A stretch of 22,003 bases of DNA, from the IMG/VR virus record IMGVR_UViG_3300037847_000963, positions 1 through 22,003 of that record, one strand, 5' to 3'. Below the pieces are notes generated by a model, which was not told the DNA's origin, made no database searches, and saw only the letters and a program-made list of their open reading frames with translations. The position numbers and the translations under genes are program-made. This stretch comes from a virus. This document shows, piece after piece, positions 13,601 to 21,659 of the stretch (positions within the stretch are counted from its first letter, which is position 1; every line of letters starts with the position of its first letter).

Positions 13601-16600
13601 TTTACGTATGATCTGTCTAAAAGTACTGCGAAGTTTGTTCCACAAAGAGACCTTACCATCACTTGTTTTTGTCAGGGCTAAAATAGTTTGGAACTCTGGG
13701 TTACTTAGCGCTTCAGCTACAAACTCGTCTAGATCTCTAGTGCCGTACACTTCGCCGATTTGATCACGCACAGTGTTAAAGATAGTCTGTAATTGTTTTG
13801 TAGTTGGTGCAGACTTATTTGCTAGGGAAGCAGAAGTAGCTGCGTGGCCCATTTCATGTAGCAACGTATGGGCATTCATACCAGTATTTCTATTTATGAA
13901 CACAGTGTTTGTTTCAGGCTCAAAGAATCCTGTAGACTCACGTCCTAATATAGGTTCAAGACTGTCAAGCACTTGTACCTTTGTAGTACCTACTATTTTG
14001 TCAAATCTAGCAGCTATCTGCCGTACGCGCTGTACAGGGCTAGTGACTGCTAGGATGCGTAACGCTGATCCGATATCGTTATTTTCCAGTGCTTGTATAG
14101 CATCTGGTAGAAGGCGTAACTCTAACGAAGATACCGCGTTTTCTAAAAACATTCCTTGTTTAAAGCGTTCTGCTATTTCTCGTGTGGTATCCTCACCTCT
14201 AACAGTTTTTAGATCGAACTCTTGGTTGAGTTTCGTTAGGTCTTTCTTTATAGGCTTTTGTTTTGGCCCTGTTGCTGCTTTCTCTGCGGCTCTGCGTTCT
14301 GTTATTTCTCTGTCTCTAGCTTCAATAGCAGCAGCAGATATTGTGTTTTTCCCGTAAACAACTTCGTAATCTAGCACTATGTCTTGTGCTTGCTGAGACA
14401 TGTTTGCTTTCACCCATTCGGAAGCTAGTCTAGCGTTGTCTCTGGTCATGTCTTTGTAATATAAAAATTCTTCTATAGGTGTATCTTCTGTTTTCTTCTC
14501 GCTAAACTTAGTACCTTGTGATTTCAAAGCGCCTATGATTGCTAAAGCATCTGCAGGTCTACGTTTTTTAGTGAAGAATATATAAGCAGCGTTTGCCGCT
14601 TTGTTACGATCTTTAGCTTTAGACTCTTTTAAATCTATGACAGTTTGTTTGTCTGCAACGGTTGTTGTATCGGGTTCTCCGTCTCCTATAGCATCGTATT
14701 CTTTAGCGGCTTGTGCCTCTGCTTGTGATATCTGCCCAACTCTATTTCTTGGCTTCTGCTCAAATTGAGTGTTCAGCTCGGCTTGTTTCTCTTGTTGAGC
14801 AATATCCGTCTCTTCTTGTATAGCTGCTTTAAATTTTTCCGCTTGTTCCCTAGATTGTGGTGTATCTTCAACAACTACAGCTTTCGATCTTTCAACGCCT
14901 TTTATACCTGTTATGGGTATGTTTGGTTGTGTGCGTACACCATCCACTTCGCCTAGCCCATACATATCACGTATCTTAGCAGCGCGTTTTGCTAGTAATT
15001 CTCGTCTTATTTTCTTGGGAGTTCTTTCATTAAATAGAGGTGCAAACTCAGGCATATTATCGATAAAATCTTTAATTGCTTTTTTCTCTGCCAAAGAAAA
15101 TGCAGTCCCCCTACCCTCGTTAGCTTCTTCCTCTGCCCTAACTTCTTGTTTTCGCATTTCTCTCTGCGCTCTAACCATCTCAGCAGCAGCTTCTTCGGGA
15201 TCAAAGGGAAGTTCACTTACAGTATCCTTTGCAGTCAAAGCGCCTACATCTGCGTCTGCGGTGGCGAGCCTAGCCGCTGTCTCTGTGTCTGTTTCTGAAA
15301 TGGGTATGTCTTTAAAAGTTAACTTTTTCTTTTCAGTTAGTGTATCTGACTCTGCTCCAGTTGTGTCTGTAGTATCATCAGTAGTTGACACACCGTCTCC
15401 CACTGCTCCATCGTTAGATGATGCAGACTTCGTGGTACTCTCAGCTCCACTTCCAGTCCTTCCGCTTCCAGCCACGCCAGATTTACCACCCTCAATGCCT
15501 CCTCCAACTCCTGTGACGTTAGCGGTAGCTCCTCCGATAAATCTATCAATTTTCTCTCCTATATCAGGGATTTTTTTCTTCACCATAGGGTTCTTGGCGT
15601 ATTTCTTCAGTATAGTTTGTACTTTTGGGTCAGATACATCTTTGCCTACTACAAGTTTACGTACCCCTGCTCTTTTAGCTACTCCTAGTTCTGTAAGCGC
15701 CTCATCTGTAATTAAGGTAGGTTTGGTGTCCTCTTCAAGTTGCTTTACTAAATTTTGTTCGGCTTCTTTTCTTTGCTGCGTAACTTCTCTAGCACCTGCA
15801 ACCGTGTCTCCAACTGCACCGATAGTAGATCGTACACCGCCACCAACTAGCCCACCTGCAATGGCTGCTTCACGGTATTCTGCAATGGCGTCGTCACTGT
15901 CGATATCTAACCCTGCTTGGGCGCGTTCCATCATCTGCTGCCCAACCTCAGTTAAACTTTCTGATGTTGCGCCTGTACCTGCACGAACTCCGGTTCTAGC
16001 AAACAAGTTTTTGCCCGGTATTGTAAACAAACCACCTAACAAGATCCTGTCAGATATACCTTCAAGTGTTGCTTGGCCAAACGTAGCAAGTAGAGCCTCT
16101 CCTACATCAACACTTTCTTTTCTACCTGCAGCAACTTCATCCTCTTGTCTCTGTATGTTGTTACCAAATAATATAGGTGCAGTTGCAACGCCCGCCGCTG
16201 CCGCACCTGCAATGAACGGAGCTGTAGGAGCAAGAACGGCTGTTGTAGCCGCCGCGCCAAGACCTGCGCCAAGTTGTGGTATTTGCTCACCAAAAACTTC
16301 ACCTGCATAGGTAAGTCCAGAACCTAGTCCTGTTACGTCTGTAGATTGCATACGCCTTGGCTGTTGGAGCAGTAATTCGTTTAGTTCTTGACGAGCATTT
16401 TCTTCTACGCCAAGTCCATAATCTTCCAAGAACTCAAGACCAGTTTGCTCACCAATCGTACCTAGAGTTTCACCAATAGCTTCTTTAAATTGTTTTTTAC
16501 CACGAGCAAACCCGCGACCCAGAGCAGTACCGTCATCAAATTCGGCTATGCGGTCTGCACCGAACTCTGCCTCTAGTTGTGATCTTACGGTTTTGCGATC

Positions 16601-16714
16601 TTCTTCTAAAGCTTGTCTTATTCTGGCAAATTCAGTGTTGCTAGGGGTATCGCCTCTTATGTTAAAATTATAGGCTTGTCCTGTCTGTTGATCGACATAA
16701 TTGTATACGCCCAT
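10622..16714 (-). CDS. Giant virion-associated polyvalent-type protein with zincin motif
   Basis: A 2030-residue protein taking over a quarter of the window. ATG 16714 follows AGGGG about 8 bases upstream, 10 bases after the previous gene. The N-terminus (MGVYNYVDQQTGQAYNFNIR) is followed by an Ala/Gly-rich hydrophobic stretch (about 145-185). Residues about 400-460 are a Gly/Ser/Thr/Asp linker, and charged helical segments follow. A zinc metallopeptidase motif LLHEMGHAAT gives H953, E954 and H957, with DLDEFVAEALSNPEFQ (E997, E1001) as a likely third-ligand region. Near residues 1750-1782 lies a hydrophobic hairpin (GMSGLLAGLGGMPMMGLLGA), then basic C-terminal helices. Large phage proteins of this style are packaged and probably ejected with DNA. 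The enzyme activity and the name of each domain are inferred. Confidence 0.85.
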   Translation of the reverse strand: MGVYNYVDQQTGQAYNFNIRGDTPSNTEFARIRQALEEDRKTVRSQLEAEFGADRIAEFDDGTALGRGFARGKKQFKEAIGETLGTIGEQTGLEFLEDYGLGVEENARQELNELLLQQPRRMQSTDVTGLGSGLTYAGEVFGEQIPQLGAGLGAAATTAVLAPTAPFIAGAAAAGVATAPILFGNNIQRQEDEVAAGRKESVDVGEALLATFGQATLEGISDRILLGGLFTIPGKNLFARTGVRAGTGATSESLTEVGQQMMERAQAGLDIDSDDAIAEYREAAIAGGLVGGGVRSTIGAVGDTVAGAREVTQQRKEAEQNLVKQLEEDTKPTLITDEALTELGVAKRAGVRKLVVGKDVSDPKVQTILKKYAKNPMVKKKIPDIGEKIDRFIGGATANVTGVGGGIEGGKSGVAGSGRTGSGAESTTKSASSNDGAVGDGVSTTDDTTDTTGAESDTLTEKKKLTFKDIPISETDTETAARLATADADVGALTAKDTVSELPFDPEEAAAEMVRAQREMRKQEVRAEEEANEGRGTAFSLAEKKAIKDFIDNMPEFAPLFNERTPKKIRRELLAKRAAKIRDMYGLGEVDGVRTQPNIPITGIKGVERSKAVVVEDTPQSREQAEKFKAAIQEETDIAQQEKQAELNTQFEQKPRNRVGQISQAEAQAAKEYDAIGDGEPDTTTVADKQTVIDLKESKAKDRNKAANAAYIFFTKKRRPADALAIIGALKSQGTKFSEKKTEDTPIEEFLYYKDMTRDNARLASEWVKANMSQQAQDIVLDYEVVYGKNTISAAAIEARDREITERRAAEKAATGPKQKPIKKDLTKLNQEFDLKTVRGEDTTREIAERFKQGMFLENAVSSLELRLLPDAIQALENNDIGSALRILAVTSPVQRVRQIAARFDKIVGTTKVQVLDSLEPILGRESTGFFEPETNTVFINRNTGMNAHTLLHEMGHAATSASLANKSAPTTKQLQTIFNTVRDQIGEVYGTRDLDEFVAEALSNPEFQTILALTKTSDGKVSLWNKLRSTFRQIIRKVLRLPPASTLTEVDRIIDAMLAPAPEYRNAPRIPLINATTSGSAKLLNSVANVVPETTQDTMVNFADMAFNENAAPAVKKFFLSLLPSNILSDMAKSKIPFAPELNILINEMSGLLRNKTDMLNSLANELYKWKKANPEQSKILNNLIPRSTFLRVDPSVDVSTYSNDRQRTAEHADLLALYNQLDPQGQKLYQQMRNYFQDTYNDVIKALEARLEATMPDGEARISSMKKLTELLQKESGVIRPYFPLTRKGNYRLVYTGPDLLNPQNKAGERYIEYYPTRRKAEKAAERASSVVLEGVGTKDFEITLASRPMDIERSPPPRFVLQVIDAVNLRKDKFTTEEDYKDALQSVIDLALDAMPERSFMQSFRRRGDKRGFLGDITPTGMGDMDFDAFTMLKEKGRDLNRQLVQMQYAAKLEGFRKKLAEPREEGSKQSYLTDPETALIAEKMNQIAKFAQAPNIPRISQVVNSLGFGYTMGLNFSSAAITFFDVGMSSMPVLAGKHGLSNVTRAYGDAVRLFAKAPTKRTAMVPGADGTLTPQEINMGVAGKSSGNYGDALPSEMKKLFVDRAIDKATSQGQFNQSFTQEALEVGKDAPLETFNRYMSFMFHHSERFNRETTFIAAYLASVRKAIQDGKTLDADLADRLAQEAIDDTEFTLGGTAAAGRPTIAQTGVGNVLFLFKRFAVSKYYMMLRLGHDSMKNMNPEERRAAQKGLAGFVGMSGLLAGLGGMPMMGLLGALYNMFADDDEDDFEAATRKLVGEGIYGGLANQVLGVDLANRISMNSLIYRKPIIEKDQSAFFTFIEQLGGPVVGVALSAERGVKDIAEGEVYRGIESMVPAALRNVMKTGRFAVEGATTRRGDPVTEEINAYNLGMQFLGFAPNTYIQALEFNKNNRRRQEAINSRRTKLLRKRNMARREGDFEEVFSIDEAIREFNASLPEGAFKSRITRDTKERSYRSFGKTTRKIRGGMTYTPFMERSLEEFDQGFNLF

Positions 16715-16724
16715 AATACAACCC

Positions 16725-18479
16725 CTATGCGTTGTCTGCTACTTGTACAGTTTTTATATTAGCTAGACTAGGCATTAGCTTATTTCGTATGCTTTCCATT
16801 TGAGACAGTCTTCGTGCTTCGTCAGCATTTAGTTTTTTCTTTCTTAACAATTCTTCAAACACTTCGACTCCACCTAGCATATCAAAGGCTTGAACTAGCC
16901 GATCATTTTCAGCTTTCTCAAGAAGCCTTTTTTGTTGATCCATAGCAAGTCCTAACCTTGCTTCTTGCAACCCTAAAGAGTAGTTACTACGTGCCGCTGC
17001 AGCTTTCTGAGCTGCTATTCTTTCTGACAAGCCTAGTATGGCTATCTTATTCTTATTGTAATCTTTCTTACGCTCTTTTTTAGCATCTAATGTACCTATT
17101 GCAGCGTTAGCAATACCTTCACCAATAGTAGCAGTGGGTTTCATAAGAATAGATCCGAATCTAACAAGATCCATAATGGCGTCTTTTTCTTTGTCTTTTT
17201 CCAAGTCTTTAAGAAACTCCATCAAAGAACCAGTAGCTTTTGCTTCTATAGCTTGTAATCTCTCTAGTTCTTTCAACGCAGGATCATCTTCCGGTTTAGG
17301 TTTTTCATCTGCGTCGGGTGTTGTTTTTAAATCTTCTAGGTTTGCTGCTTGTTGAGCGTCAGTCATCAACGGTGCTTTTTGTCCTGCTTGTTCTACGTTA
17401 GGTACAAATCCTTGTAGTATGTTTTTGTTTCCTCGGCTCTTTGCACCCGCAGCAACTCCTAGCGCGGCATCTTGTAAATTCGTCCCTGCAAGAGAATCTA
17501 TCCCCGCTCCTGCAAGACTTAAACCTTGATAGAAAGGTTGGACAACAAGCCTTTGGTACATACCAACAACATCACCTGCGGCATCGTCAATAGCTTGCCC
17601 TATTACACCAAGCGGTAAAGTCTGTAGCTTCATCTCCAAAGCGTCTCTTTGTTCTGTAGTCAAATCAGAATTTTCTAGCTCTGAGAGTAACTTATCCCTT
17701 TTTTGAGAGTACCCTTCCATAATACCACGGTCTGGAAAGATTGATTCAAGACTTAGGTTTCGTATTGAATCTGCTGCACTCCTTAAACCCGGTGGTATGA
17801 ATTCGTAATAGGATGGATCTTTTTCTACTTTTGATGCGTCTATTGCATCAGTGACCATGTTAGTAAAGCTTGGATTAGTAAAAGCACCGGTATCTATTTC
17901 TGTCCCTACAACTGGAGCGGTTGGATCTGATGTAATTGCAGATATGTCTGATGTAGGTTCTGGTATGATTGTTTGGTTTTTAGCGGCGGCTATTGCTTGG
18001 TCTATAATTAACTTATCGTTAGTCATGTTGGGGTCTAGCGGTGTGGTTGGTCGCCCCACCATATCGGGTACAACACGTCCATCTGAGTACACGTTATACT
18101 TAAACCCATCTAAAACAACAGATTTCGGTAGCCCTGTGTTAGCTTTTACAACGCCACCACCTGCCATACGTGTAGGTTGTTTTGGCATCATTGCAGCGAT
18201 ACCTGTGTTTTCAGCCATACTTGTTTTTGGAGCCATAGATTGTGCCATCTGTGCTACCCCGCCCATAGGCATACCTGCCGCTGCAACGGCTTCTTCTGCT
18301 ACCGTAGGGGTGTTGGCGGATTTGGCGGCTGCATGTCTTTCTCGTGATGTCTTTCTACGATTTAGCTCACCTACAACTGATATGGGTCGTATGTTACCAG
18401 ATGGTCTTTGTATTTCCTTGACAAGCTGTTGATCTGAAAAATCTTTTAACGCTTCTTGTTCTTCTATCATATTTAACAT
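16725..18479 (-). CDS. Probable internal/ejected virion protein (584 aa)
   Basis: ATG 18479 overlaps the upstream stop (TAATG); M4 is an alternative start. The N-terminus EEQEALKDFSDQQLVKEIQR, then PSGNIRPISVVGELNRRK, followed by PTVAEEAVAAAGMPMGGVAQ, MAENTGIAAMMPKQ and MAGGGVVK, is a pattern I recall from marine phage virion proteins; I could not verify this. The middle (about 270-360) has Gly/Ala-rich amphipathic segments (FYQGLSLAGAGIDSLAG). The C-terminal third is long charged helix (LKELERLQAIEAKA; ERIAAQKAAAARSNYSLGLQ). Helical, Ala-rich architecture and the position between the Gln-rich protein and the giant protein fit an ejection or internal virion role. No enzymatic motif was found. 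Confidence 0.75.
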   Translation of the reverse strand: MLNMIEEQEALKDFSDQQLVKEIQRPSGNIRPISVVGELNRRKTSRERHAAAKSANTPTVAEEAVAAAGMPMGGVAQMAQSMAPKTSMAENTGIAAMMPKQPTRMAGGGVVKANTGLPKSVVLDGFKYNVYSDGRVVPDMVGRPTTPLDPNMTNDKLIIDQAIAAAKNQTIIPEPTSDISAITSDPTAPVVGTEIDTGAFTNPSFTNMVTDAIDASKVEKDPSYYEFIPPGLRSAADSIRNLSLESIFPDRGIMEGYSQKRDKLLSELENSDLTTEQRDALEMKLQTLPLGVIGQAIDDAAGDVVGMYQRLVVQPFYQGLSLAGAGIDSLAGTNLQDAALGVAAGAKSRGNKNILQGFVPNVEQAGQKAPLMTDAQQAANLEDLKTTPDADEKPKPEDDPALKELERLQAIEAKATGSLMEFLKDLEKDKEKDAIMDLVRFGSILMKPTATIGEGIANAAIGTLDAKKERKKDYNKNKIAILGLSERIAAQKAAAARSNYSLGLQEARLGLAMDQQKRLLEKAENDRLVQAFDMLGGVEVFEELLRKKKLNADEARRLSQMESIRNKLMPSLANIKTVQVADNA

Positions 18480-19342
18480 TACATCATCCCACGGTAGAGA
18501 CCTAACCCTGCTATACCTGCACCTAGTGCCTGTTGCATTGGATTATAGTTTTGGAAGTTAGCTATTTCCCTGTTGGGTTGTATAGGCACACCCTGTAGTA
18601 TGTTGGACAAGAAACCTAACTGATCTTTGTTAAAGTTTTGCTGTGTTAGGAAGTCTTGATAGTTCATGTCTAGACCCGCCTGTTGTTCGCCAAGCTGTGC
18701 TTTACCTATACCTTCTAGTAGCTGTGCGCCCTGAATATCTGCTGCCCTACGTGACCCACCCATCGTAGCCAACTGTCCCAGACCTGTCATACCAACTTGT
18801 CTATCTGCATCAAAACCTGCTCTAGCATCTCTAAAAGCCGCTTCTCTACCTGCAGCGTCTATGTCGCCTAACTGTTGTTGCAAACCTTCTTGCGCTAGGT
18901 AATCATTCACAGCTTGCCTAGAACCACCAAAAGCCCCTGCATTTACAGCATCTGCTGCTCTGGCTGCGCCCATACGGTTAAAATCTCGTATTGCAGCCTG
19001 TTTCTGCCTGTCTACAACCTGCTCCATATAAGGGTTCATGTAGTCTTGCGCTACCTGCCCTGTAAACTGACCGCGCCGTGATATGTCTCGCATACCACTA
19101 ATTGCTTCATCTAGTTCAGGAAGCCCTCTATTTGCCACGCCTCTGACCATATTCCTAGAGTCAACTATGTCTTGGAAATCGTCAGACTGAGCTATTCTTT
19201 GACCTTGGTAAGGTTGATACTGATTAAGAGACTCAGCTTCTGTACGCTTTAACAGGTTGTCTACATACGGACGTGCATACTCTGGTAATTCAGTAATCTG
19301 CGTCTGTGTGCTAGATTGCGCTTGTTTATTACCCTTGCCCAT
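18479..19342 (-). CDS. Gln/Ala/Gly-rich virion-type protein (287 aa)
   Basis: ATG 19342 overlaps the upstream stop by one base (TGATG). The product begins MGKGNKQAQSSTQTQITELP and continues EYARPYVDNLLKRTE. Its middle is rich in Gln, Ala, Arg and Gly with helical repeats such as FNRMGAARAADAVNAGAFGG and SRQAVNDYLAQEGLQQQLGD. It ends with a short hydrophobic segment (ALGAGIAGLGLYRGMM). No catalytic motif is visible. The composition, the AFGGSRQA segment and its place in the late cassette resemble proteins annotated in marine phages as structural or internal virion components. It could be a tail-tube, plug or ejected protein; I cannot decide which. Confidence 0.72.
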   Translation of the reverse strand: MGKGNKQAQSSTQTQITELPEYARPYVDNLLKRTEAESLNQYQPYQGQRIAQSDDFQDIVDSRNMVRGVANRGLPELDEAISGMRDISRRGQFTGQVAQDYMNPYMEQVVDRQKQAAIRDFNRMGAARAADAVNAGAFGGSRQAVNDYLAQEGLQQQLGDIDAAGREAAFRDARAGFDADRQVGMTGLGQLATMGGSRRAADIQGAQLLEGIGKAQLGEQQAGLDMNYQDFLTQQNFNKDQLGFLSNILQGVPIQPNREIANFQNYNPMQQALGAGIAGLGLYRGMM

Positions 19343-19812
19343 CAGTCTACCTCTACTCTTGTTAACTCTGCTTTTATATTCACCTTATAAACTGTATAAT
19401 CTGCCAGCCAATCGTATTTTTTAAGAAAACGGCTCCAACCTTTTCTACCATAACCCTCCATGTGCCAGCAGTTATGATCCTTGGCATAACGTAGTATTTT
19501 ATCGTGAGCCATAGGGAACCATTCGTTCATCCTCGTACCACCTACAAAATCCATAGCCATAGCATGTTGGTTTGGATACCTAATAAGCCTAGTTGTTATA
19601 GCCGCTATAATCTCGTCATCTTTAGCAGGATCTAAAACAACCCATGCGACCAACTCTTCGTCCATAATACGATTATACACATCGTCTGTTGTATACCTAC
19701 CGTCTGTTGTAGCGATAGACTTTTCTAGTACTTTTGCTATCTGAGGCCACAGACGAGTAACATAGTCTGTTGGTAGTGCCGTAAATACTAAATCTGTCTG
19801 CACGTCTTTCAT
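19342..19812 (-). CDS. GNAT-like acyltransferase-fold protein (156 aa)
   Basis: ATG 19812 overlaps the upstream stop by 4 bases. The sequence follows the order of a GNAT fold: an N-terminal helix (LWPQIAKVLEKSIATTDGRY, TTDDVYNRIMDEEL), a strand (VAWVVLDPAKDDEIIAAITT), a central strand with HAMAMDFVGGTRMNEW, an alpha helix (AHDKILRYAKDHNC) and a late strand with MEGYGRKGWSRFLKKYDW. The classical acetyl-CoA loop (Q/RxxGxG/A) is not clear; FVGGTRM lies near its expected place. Similar proteins are often found among structural genes of podovirus-like phages, where any substrate is unknown. It may modify a virion or host protein, or be a non-catalytic fold used structurally. Confidence 0.72.
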   Translation of the reverse strand: MKDVQTDLVFTALPTDYVTRLWPQIAKVLEKSIATTDGRYTTDDVYNRIMDEELVAWVVLDPAKDDEIIAAITTRLIRYPNQHAMAMDFVGGTRMNEWFPMAHDKILRYAKDHNCWHMEGYGRKGWSRFLKKYDWLADYTVYKVNIKAELTRVEVD

Positions 19813-20999
19813 GATAAAGCGGTTCTCATAATGTCTTCAGAGTCTATTTCTTTTGGTTGTATACGTGAACCCGTTGCAGCCTTACGTACTTCTTCACGCA
19901 TATTGTCTAGTTTTTTTGCACCGGCATCGCTAGAGCCGTTACCGATCATGGCTACAGTGGGTGCATCTACCACGTACTCATCTTTGCTCACTAATAAATC
20001 TTGTTTACCGTCTATGGTTGCAGGTATTGAGTCACTCATCCCGTCGCCACCACCCTCGATTTTGCCGTCTGCTTTACCAGTGATCTCGTCATACTCACCG
20101 TTTTTTACGTCTTCGATAAGATCATCCAACGCTTCTTCGCCGTACTCTTCTACAAACATGGCAAGTGCTATAGCGGCTTGTTCTCTAGACATGTTACCTT
20201 TTAAGGCGTTTACAGCATTGATTATAATGTCTTTTTCGTTGACATCAGGCATATCCATTTGCTCTTCTGGTACGTCTCCACCTTCGGCGAAGGTAGCTAT
20301 ACCGCCTTTAGATAGCATTGTAGGGTTTACGTAGTCTGCCATACCACCTTGATTTAGGTATTGCGTCTGTAGCTCTGCAGCAGATGGGTTACGAAATCCG
20401 TAATTAAACTCTGGATCTACACCCGGTCTGTACCCTGCAAAAGGTGTGTTTATGTTTTGTTGAATGGGTACTGTTTCTCTTGGTTTAAAAGGCGCTCTTG
20501 GAGTTACCTCATCACCTTGTTGATTTATGGCGCTTCCAAACATTGTACCACCTGCTAAACCTGCCGTAGCCAGTGGATTAGCCATCGCTGTTCCAGCGGC
20601 TTGTTTTAAAGCAGGTAGGACATTATGTGCGCCACCTTTTTGAAATATGTTTGCTGCTGCCTCTGTAGGCACTGCTAGTTTTGTAGCTAAACTACCTTTG
20701 GCGGCGTCTTGCCCCATTGCATTTGCTAAAGATTGAAAGCCCTCTGGCGCTGCGCGAGCGGTTGCAGATGAAGCTACACCTAGAGGTTTTGATAGACCGC
20801 CTAGTAACTTACCACCCATAAAGCTTGTTATACCTGTGCCTAAAGCCTCTTCGAAAGAATCTCCTTGTGCTAAACTACCTAAACCAGAACCGATAGCCCC
20901 TGCTACAAGGGGGTTTGCCAGCATTGCTGTTGCCCCCGTACCTGCCAGTGCGGGTAAGAATGCTGAACCTAAAAAGCTACCTAAGAGGGGAAGTACCAT
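19809..20999 (-). CDS. Gly/Ala-rich virion protein with GDGMSDSIPA motif
   Basis: I chose ATG 20999, with GGAG 6 bases upstream, over a TTG at 21014, giving 396 residues. The first 75 residues are hydrophobic and Gly/Ala-rich with glycine-zipper spacing (LAGTGATAMLANPLVAGAIG, SFMGGKLLGGL), so they may contact or cross a membrane. The middle contains KGGIATFAEGGDVPEEQMDM and an acidic helical domain (REQAAIALAMFVEEYGEEAL). Residues 316-366 carry GDGMSDSIPATIDGKQDLLV, then SKDEYVVDAPTVAMIGNG and DAGAKKLDNM, a motif class recurrent in phage tail and ejection proteins. A membrane-active ejection or tail-tip part is the likeliest role. It lies between endolysin and GNAT genes. Confidence 0.78.
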   Translation of the reverse strand: MVLPLLGSFLGSAFLPALAGTGATAMLANPLVAGAIGSGLGSLAQGDSFEEALGTGITSFMGGKLLGGLSKPLGVASSATARAAPEGFQSLANAMGQDAAKGSLATKLAVPTEAAANIFQKGGAHNVLPALKQAAGTAMANPLATAGLAGGTMFGSAINQQGDEVTPRAPFKPRETVPIQQNINTPFAGYRPGVDPEFNYGFRNPSAAELQTQYLNQGGMADYVNPTMLSKGGIATFAEGGDVPEEQMDMPDVNEKDIIINAVNALKGNMSREQAAIALAMFVEEYGEEALDDLIEDVKNGEYDEITGKADGKIEGGGDGMSDSIPATIDGKQDLLVSKDEYVVDAPTVAMIGNGSSDAGAKKLDNMREEVRKAATGSRIQPKEIDSEDIMRTALS

Positions 21000-21041
21000 A
21001 CTAATCTCCAACAAGTCTGTGTGTATAATAACATTTGTGTG

Positions 21042-21659
21042 CTAAGATATCCACTCATAAATCTTCTTTGTTTCCTTCTTACGATGGTCTAGTCCAATAT
21101 ACCCACCGTTAATCCGTTTAGTCAGTTTACTAATAACATCGTCATTGACACCTTCGTCGCATATTTTCCATAAATTATTCTTCTTAAAGAACCACAAAGC
21201 TGTATCCATTGCATATTCCTCTTCTAGCAACTGTGGATTGTCTAGGACTTCTGGAACACGCATGTCTGATGCAAACGATCTTACGTTGTTATATCCGGTT
21301 AATTGTAAAAATCCTCGGCCTATGTAGGCGCTGGCTTTTTCTTTGGTATCGTTCCCCATGCGGTCAAAATATACGTTTTCAGCCAATGCTTTAGGGTTTC
21401 TAGCAAATGGCTCTGCGCTTTCTTCTGTGGGAAACCGTTTAGGCCAAGTCTTCATCATAGCTTCTACAGAATAGTTTAGGTTCTCTCTTGTATATTTAAA
21501 AGATCCGCTTTCATGCACAACTTGACCTAACAAATGTGCGCCTCTTTCTGGAGACAACTCGTAGTGTGCTACTATTGCTCTGGCTGTATTTGGGCCAAAT
21601 GCACCATCTGGCTCTACACCGCACTTTTCCTGCAACATTTTCAATGCTTCAAATGCCAT
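21042..21659 (-). CDS. Endolysin, GH19 chitinase-like, with short peptidoglycan-binding start
   Basis: A 205-residue cell-wall hydrolase. ATG 21659 overlaps the holin stop (TAATG). Residues 1-32 (EALKMLQEKCGVEPDGAFGP, NTARAIV) match the second half of a peptidoglycan-binding domain. Residues 40-205 match glycoside hydrolase family 19: LLGQVVHESGSF (E50, probable general acid), YTRENLNYS (E59), AYIGRGFLQLTGYNN (114-125) and a late KRINGGYIGLDHR. GH19 phage endolysins cleave the glycan backbone of peptidoglycan. No signal peptide is seen, so release would depend on the adjacent holin. No spanin genes are visible in the window. Confidence 0.9.
   Translation of the reverse strand: MAFEALKMLQEKCGVEPDGAFGPNTARAIVAHYELSPERGAHLLGQVVHESGSFKYTRENLNYSVEAMMKTWPKRFPTEESAEPFARNPKALAENVYFDRMGNDTKEKASAYIGRGFLQLTGYNNVRSFASDMRVPEVLDNPQLLEEEYAMDTALWFFKKNNLWKICDEGVNDDVISKLTKRINGGYIGLDHRKKETKKIYEWIS

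Noticed and set aside
13110-14357. Two long + strand frames (217 and 194 codons) inside the giant gene
   Set aside because: They are antisense to motif-bearing coding sequence (including HEMGH), lack ribosome binding sites, and their products look like reversed-composition shadows.
14913-16310. 465-codon open frame on the + strand opposite the giant gene
   Set aside because: Its translation is a Ser/Pro/Ala/Val-rich low-complexity string with no motif, as expected for the antisense of an Ala/Gly/Thr/Glu-rich gene. The - strand gene has clear domain motifs and proper ribosome binding site spacing.
10622-16714. Giant protein as an N4-type virion RNA polymerase
   Set aside because: No T7-like or N4-like RNA polymerase motifs are visible; the only catalytic signature I see is the zincin motif.
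17851-20334. Antisense frames at 17851-18432 and 19831-20334 on the + strand
   Set aside because: Same reason: shadows of virion genes with hydrophobic/Ser-rich composition and no start signals.
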